Below the pieces are notes generated by a model, which made no database searches, was not told the origin of the DNA, and saw nothing but the letters and a program-made list of their open reading frames with translations. 64,000 nucleotides of DNA from Atkinsonella hypoxylon (Eukaryota > Ascomycota > Sordariomycetes > Hypocreales > Clavicipitaceae), in NCBI GenBank assembly GCA_000729835.1, contig JFHB01000164.1, forward strand, positions 1 through 64,000, given 5' to 3'. Positions 59,781-64,000 of the stretch are shown in pieces. Made by a program: the position numbers and the translations under genes. Numbering within the stretch: the stretch's first letter is position 1; each line of letters starts with the position of its first letter.

Positions 59781-60575
59781 TAAGAGTGATCCAGCATCGC
59801 GGCCTGTGCGGCATCGCCTAGAAGACAACATTTGCCTTTAACCCAATGTAGATAAGGCTCATGATTGTACAGATGCCAAGTTTCGAGATCTTCTACGTTG
59901 AGAAGGGTGCCGTCAGCCTTTGATCTAATTCGGAGAACGTTGTAGCAAGACTCTCGCCTTTGGAGAAGACGCTCAAGCCATCTCCTTTCAAGTCGTTCTT
60001 CTGCGTTATAGAAGCAATAAAAGCTGACTACTTCATGGTCAGAGCAAGCGCTCATTACACTTCTGTCGACTCCGTTTCCTCTGAATGGCGCTGTCTTTCG
60101 CAAATTCCTGGAGTCCCAGGTATCCTAACCTATCGACATGTGTAATGGCGGTTATTTTTCCGGCGATAGGATCTAGCTTCACGGCCTTGTGCCATACCCT
60201 AAGCTCAGCGGGCGGTCCTTTACCTTCGCCGGACGAGGCAACCTTCGGATATTTGTGCAGATTTATTCGATGGAAGTTGCTGTAGTCCGTGCCGAATCGT
60301 CCGTGGTAACCGCTGGGAGGATTTGTCCTACATATCTCATCGGTTTTCTGATTTTGCCTGATGGGATCCTCAAAATGACGGGTCTCGCTTAGGAGATGTC
60401 GACATCCCATTCCTATGAATGGTGATTCATTTGTTGCGCATGTGCGGGAAGCTCCAACTTGGCTCCAAAGTCAAATCGCTGGTAGATGGTGATTTGGTGG
60501 CCCGCTCTGCGCGACGCAATCGCGACTGATAAAGCCACCTAGACCAGAACCTACAAAAACAGTATATAGGCGATG
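59781..60575 (-). pseudogene. FAD-dependent monooxygenase (salicylate-hydroxylase-like), decayed and truncated
   Basis: Read leftward, fragments in different frames line up in the family's order. A Rossmann start VFVGSGLGG lies at about 60551. After a one-base shift comes SRRAGHQITIYQRFDFGA. Then ARPVIL, the block with HRINLHK and EGKGPPAELRVWHKAV, and finally WVKGKCCLLGDAAQ, the FAD-binding GD motif with Gln where His is usual. Disruptions visible: the frameshift near 60520, in-frame stops at 60413-60415 (TAG) and 60389-60391 (TAA, at a place where a Gln codon would fit), and loss of everything after the GDAA motif. Family enzymes hydroxylate aromatic rings with NAD(P)H and FAD and are often in secondary-metabolism or degradation clusters. 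Not expected to be functional. Confidence 0.82.
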
Positions 60576-62442
60576 TTTGGTTGAGAATTAGCAGGGCATG
60601 GCATGACTTTTTTTTTTTTTTGAACCAACCCTAGTTTATTTTATTTTATTTTTTTTTTCACTTCTGCTGACACGTCTGTTTGTTGCATTCCCAATTGAGG
60701 GACTTCCCTGGGTTGCAAAATCTGCTGAGTCAGTCAGTCTACACGACGTGATGGCGACCTCAGCGAGTGGGTTTGGCATGACAGTATCTTGCGATGATGT
60801 TCATTAGGGTGCTTTTCGGCGCAGAGAGGATGGTTAAGGCTCTAGTAACTCACAAGGAATTGTTCGTTCACGATGATTAATATACTCTCCATTATCTGTT
60901 TGAGGTTCTAACGGGTGCCTGTCTTGTACGAAGACATCCAAGACGCATGGTATCGCCGGATCCTACTTAAGTGGGAATATTTGTTGTCCTCGAGGGAATA
61001 TATGCTAAAAGGCCCATCCAATCAAGCCCTTGAAAAGCTCTGTCCCTGTCTAGAGATCCGCGGTCATTCAAGCGTGGTCGTGTCACCAATGTGACGGCAG
61101 AATGCGACGGCCACCTTTCCACCGGCCGAGTCTCGGTTGTGCATTTCTTGTTCCCCCTTCGCCCTGCCCTGTCTTGCTTGGCACTGCCACGTTTCGTAAT
61201 TCCTCGGGACCATCGGGACCATCGGGGCGACGCTTGGCTTGGTCTCGCGAGCTAACTATGGGTTCGATCTGAGTGTCGTGGAGCAGCCTGTGTCGACAAG
61301 GGGAGCAACGTAATTACGTTTCCAGTACAATCATGCTATGCTGTCTTGGGAGCTATCGCTTGACTATTGAACATTTGCCTCCTATGTGTGGATGGATGCG
61401 CCTTGTTTAGGCTACTGCGTCTAGTACAGTGTGTTGTTTCTGTGCTGCGGCAGCATGGTATTTGCCCGTTGAACCAGCGGACGACTAGCGGACGAGATTG
61501 GAAATAGTGATAATGATTTGAGTCACGAGTATTGATGCATTCTAAGATGCCTGTGACGGACGTGGGGAGTGTATGAAAGAGTCGACTACGGAGTATCCGG
61601 TGCTATGTACCCTGGTTTCTAAGACAACGTCCTGATTGATATGCCATGATGCATCCAAGTATCAAGCTGCCTCCGCGGCGTGACAAGATGAGTGCCTCGC
61701 CAGCCAGTCTAACAATAGCAAGAATGATTCGCCTCTAGTTATCATGGAGGGAATGACAGACCGGAAGTCCTACTTTTGCGTCTCAACGCCATCCTCGTCG
61801 TCATCCCTTCCAGCATCACCACCTTCTCAGCCCCGTCAATCTCAGCTGTCCTAGACTCATGCACATCCTTAACAACTTCCATGGCTCGCCATAGCCCTCC
61901 TTGTCTAACCCGAACCAGGCCTGCCACTCTCCTCCCAGCCACAAGAGCCGAGATATGCCTCATAACTTTGACGCAGCCCATTGGCCCCGACGCAATTGCC
62001 GGGGCCACAAGGACACACAGAGAAAGTGGCAACCCACGCCGCCGTCGCTATATCCCTCCCACCACCGGGAGAAATGCAGGACCCAATTCAATATATTATG
62101 GGCCGTGCTCTGCTCTGATCGGCCATGATTTTCCATCTGCGTGAAACAACATATCCCGCAGTGGAGAATCCTCCGGTCGGGTCAATGCGACAGCACCGCA
62201 AGACGAGCCGAAGCGCGGCGTCGATGCCGGATAAAACCTCTGTTGCAAGTTTCGTGTTAGAACAGAGGCAGGATTTTGCCAAGACGTGAATGGGCATGAT
62301 AGCCGCAGCAATCTGCTTGCTGGTCTGATAGGGCTCCTAGGTTATCCGTCACGTTCAACCAGTCGGAATCTTGGACGAACGCGGCCAGTTCCCGGTTCGG
62401 GCAGGTACGCACACGGCGGCACCTGTCAACTTGAGGACCTCG

Positions 62443-62472
<30 letters not shown>
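62443..62472. repeat. Hexamer repeat (CCAGAA)x5
   Basis: Five perfect 6-bp copies followed by CCAGCA, in non-coding sequence. Confidence 0.92.
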
Positions 62473-62476
<4 letters not shown>

Positions 62477-62611
62477 CATCTCTGCATAACTACATCTTGT
62501 TTCCTCGCGTGTATTCAAGGCATGCAAGCGCAGACGGCAAGTGACGTGACGTGTGAAATCCCTGGCCGACCGGCTTTGCGCCGTGAACCCCCGCAAACTG
62601 GAGGTGGCGTA

Positions 62612-63628
62612 TCAGATCCGCCGGCCATGGGTCGAAATGCGACGTTTCGACTGCCTGGTGCGCAACAGCCGATGGAATGCGTCCAAGTACAAAGTGCTGC
62701 AAATGGCCATGCCCATGTCAGTCCATAACGCGGCAATGCGGTTCACAGCAGAACTGGTAATTAACCAGACTGGAACCTTTTTGCGACGGAAAGGTGCGCC
62801 GCCGCCAACCTTCCGCGGCCTGCAAGGTTCAACAGCGGAGACTGATCCGTGGAATAGACGTCGAGAAGCCTGGATAAGGGTTCTTTCCATAGCTTCCGCC
62901 TTACAGCAGAGCAGGGTGTTAACCCATTCCCGGCCGGAGCGCCATCGCTGGGTGCAAAAAAAATCGACTTCATTTCCCCACAGACGTGTTAAGCACTCGT
63001 CGTATAGATCAAGTCCAATGAAAACAAACAAAAAGTGACGGTCTAGGACAACTACAGGGACACGAATAAGAAAAAGTGATCCGGATACGAAGTACTGTGT
63101 CGTCGGCGGGAAAGGCAATAGTGAAGCCCGGTGTTTGGATGTTCTAAGCAGGCCCCAGATTTTTGTCGTCTGCCTCTTCGCTTGCAGCACCTCTCCGTCG
63201 GAAGACATGTCGCCAAACCACAGTCGTATAAGTTGCGCAACATCTCGACTTTGTGCCCAGAGCATTTCTCCCTCCGAAACAAAATCCAAGAAAAGCTCCG
63301 GAAGGCAGGCGAGCGGCCTAAACCCAAACAAGCCTCCACTATCAGCCTCCTGACCGGCCTCGCTAGAGTTGGTGTTAGACCCGGACTTTCGGACCCGGTG
63401 AGAGACCACCGTCAGCAGGACCAGGACCTCGACAGTTGCTGAGCCAGACCTGATGCTTTGCCGAGCAAGCAAAACCAAGCAAAGCCGCTGAGCGTTTTTG
63501 AGGTTTTGAGCACAGCACTCTCTCCCCGGACAGCCGAGCTCCCATATGTGGTAATTGCGACGGCTGCAGACAGGCATCGGGCCTGCTGGGCCATTACACA
63601 TATGTCGTTGTGGTTCTTTGTTTGACAT
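62612..63628 (-). other. Orphan 338-codon open frame, coding status doubtful
   Basis: A continuous frame from ATG at 63628 to the stop at 62612. The product is rich in Arg, Leu, Cys and Trp, lacks recognisable domains, a signal peptide or low-complexity linkers, and resembles translations of non-coding GC-balanced DNA. The overlapping plus-strand frames are shorter. It may be a lineage-specific gene, but I would not annotate it as a protein without transcripts. Confidence 0.2.
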
Positions 63629-64000
63629 GTAGGTACCTAATCATGTACAATACCTACGAATATTGCCACGGTTAGTCGATGCCGATGACACAGTACTCCA
63701 TACTTGGTACTCCATACTTGGTGCTCGGCAAGTCTAGTACCAGACTTAGTGGCAACAAACAATTGCGCAAACACAGCTGCCTACCTGGGTAGGTAGGCGA
63801 CGTTAGTTAACGGGCGTCCCGTGGGCCGACTCCGACTTTCGTAACTATTACCACCGCGCGCTACCGTTTGCCCCGTAGCACAGTATCCGCCGGCCTTGTA
63901 CTAGGTAGGAGCTTGGTAAAATATTGAAGGAGAAGGAAAGCTCTTGCTCTCATGTCCACCTCTGGGGATTGAGGGACTTTTTGTGGAGGGGGACTAGCCT

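Larger units (their letters stand above)
60576..64000. other. Mostly non-coding 3.4-kb window end
   Basis: Contains A/T tracts (about 60608-60658), TACGGAGTA at 61587-61595, a CCAGAA repeat (62443-62472), a duplicated TACTCCATACTTGG (63694-63721), and KpnI-type repeats near 63630 and 63780. The minus-strand 338-codon frame is listed separately. No domain-bearing gene is recognised. Confidence 0.5.

Overview
The window looks like a piece of nuclear genome from a filamentous ascomycete (Pezizomycotina, most likely a Sordariomycete; inferred). The evidence is short 50-90 bp spliceosomal introns with GT-AG (rarely GC-AG) borders, a CFEM GPI-anchored protein, a phospholipase B, a Zn2Cys6 / Fungal_trans_2 regulator, Dal5-type and sugar-porter MFS transporters, a full-size ABCG pump, and long gene-poor spacers with low-complexity tracts. 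No rRNA, tRNA, CRISPR array or intact transposon was recognised. I rebuilt gene models by hand from splice sites, reading frame and family alignment; exon coordinates are in the entries.

Layout. 0.9-1.6 kb: CFEM protein (-). 1.6-6.5 kb: no convincing gene. 6.5-7.6 kb: Gfo/Idh/MocA oxidoreductase (+) with a GC-AG intron. 8.0-9.5 kb: unknown multi-exon membrane protein (+). 9.8-12.0 kb: secreted/GPI lysophospholipase (-). 13.4-14.9 kb: mitochondrial-type NAD(H) kinase (-). 16.1-17.6 kb: PlsC-type acyltransferase (+). 18.9-20.7 kb: Dal5-like MFS permease (+). 22.4-24.2 kb: secreted 5'-nucleotidase (+). 24.6-25.7 kb: HhH-GPD DNA glycosylase (-). 26.4-28.9 kb: MFS sugar transporter (-, 11 exons). 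32.1-36.3 kb: two-NBD ABCG transporter (-). 37.9-38.6 kb: acyl-protein-thioesterase-like hydrolase (+). 41.4-43.8 kb: CitMHS/ArsB-type permease (-). 45.4-48.0 kb: unknown 717-aa membrane protein (+). 49.0-50.1 kb: HSL-type esterase (+). 50.6-53.5 kb: argininosuccinate synthase (-) broken into 26 exons. 57.4-59.4 kb: transcription factor with two consecutive Zn2Cys6 clusters (+). 59.8-60.6 kb: decayed FAD monooxygenase (-). 60.6-64 kb: mostly non-coding, with one orphan open frame.

The genes do not form an obvious biosynthetic cluster. They are mainly housekeeping (arginine synthesis, NADP supply, phospholipid remodelling, base-excision repair) mixed with transport and secreted scavenging enzymes (phospholipase, 5'-nucleotidase, CFEM protein). 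The most unusual items are the hyper-fragmented argininosuccinate synthase gene, with an 11-nt microexon and 25 introns beside neighbours that have 0-10; the double zinc-cluster regulator beside a dead monooxygenase; a nine-base motif (TACGGAGTA) over-represented between genes; and a roughly 35-bp-arm inverted repeat near 56 kb.
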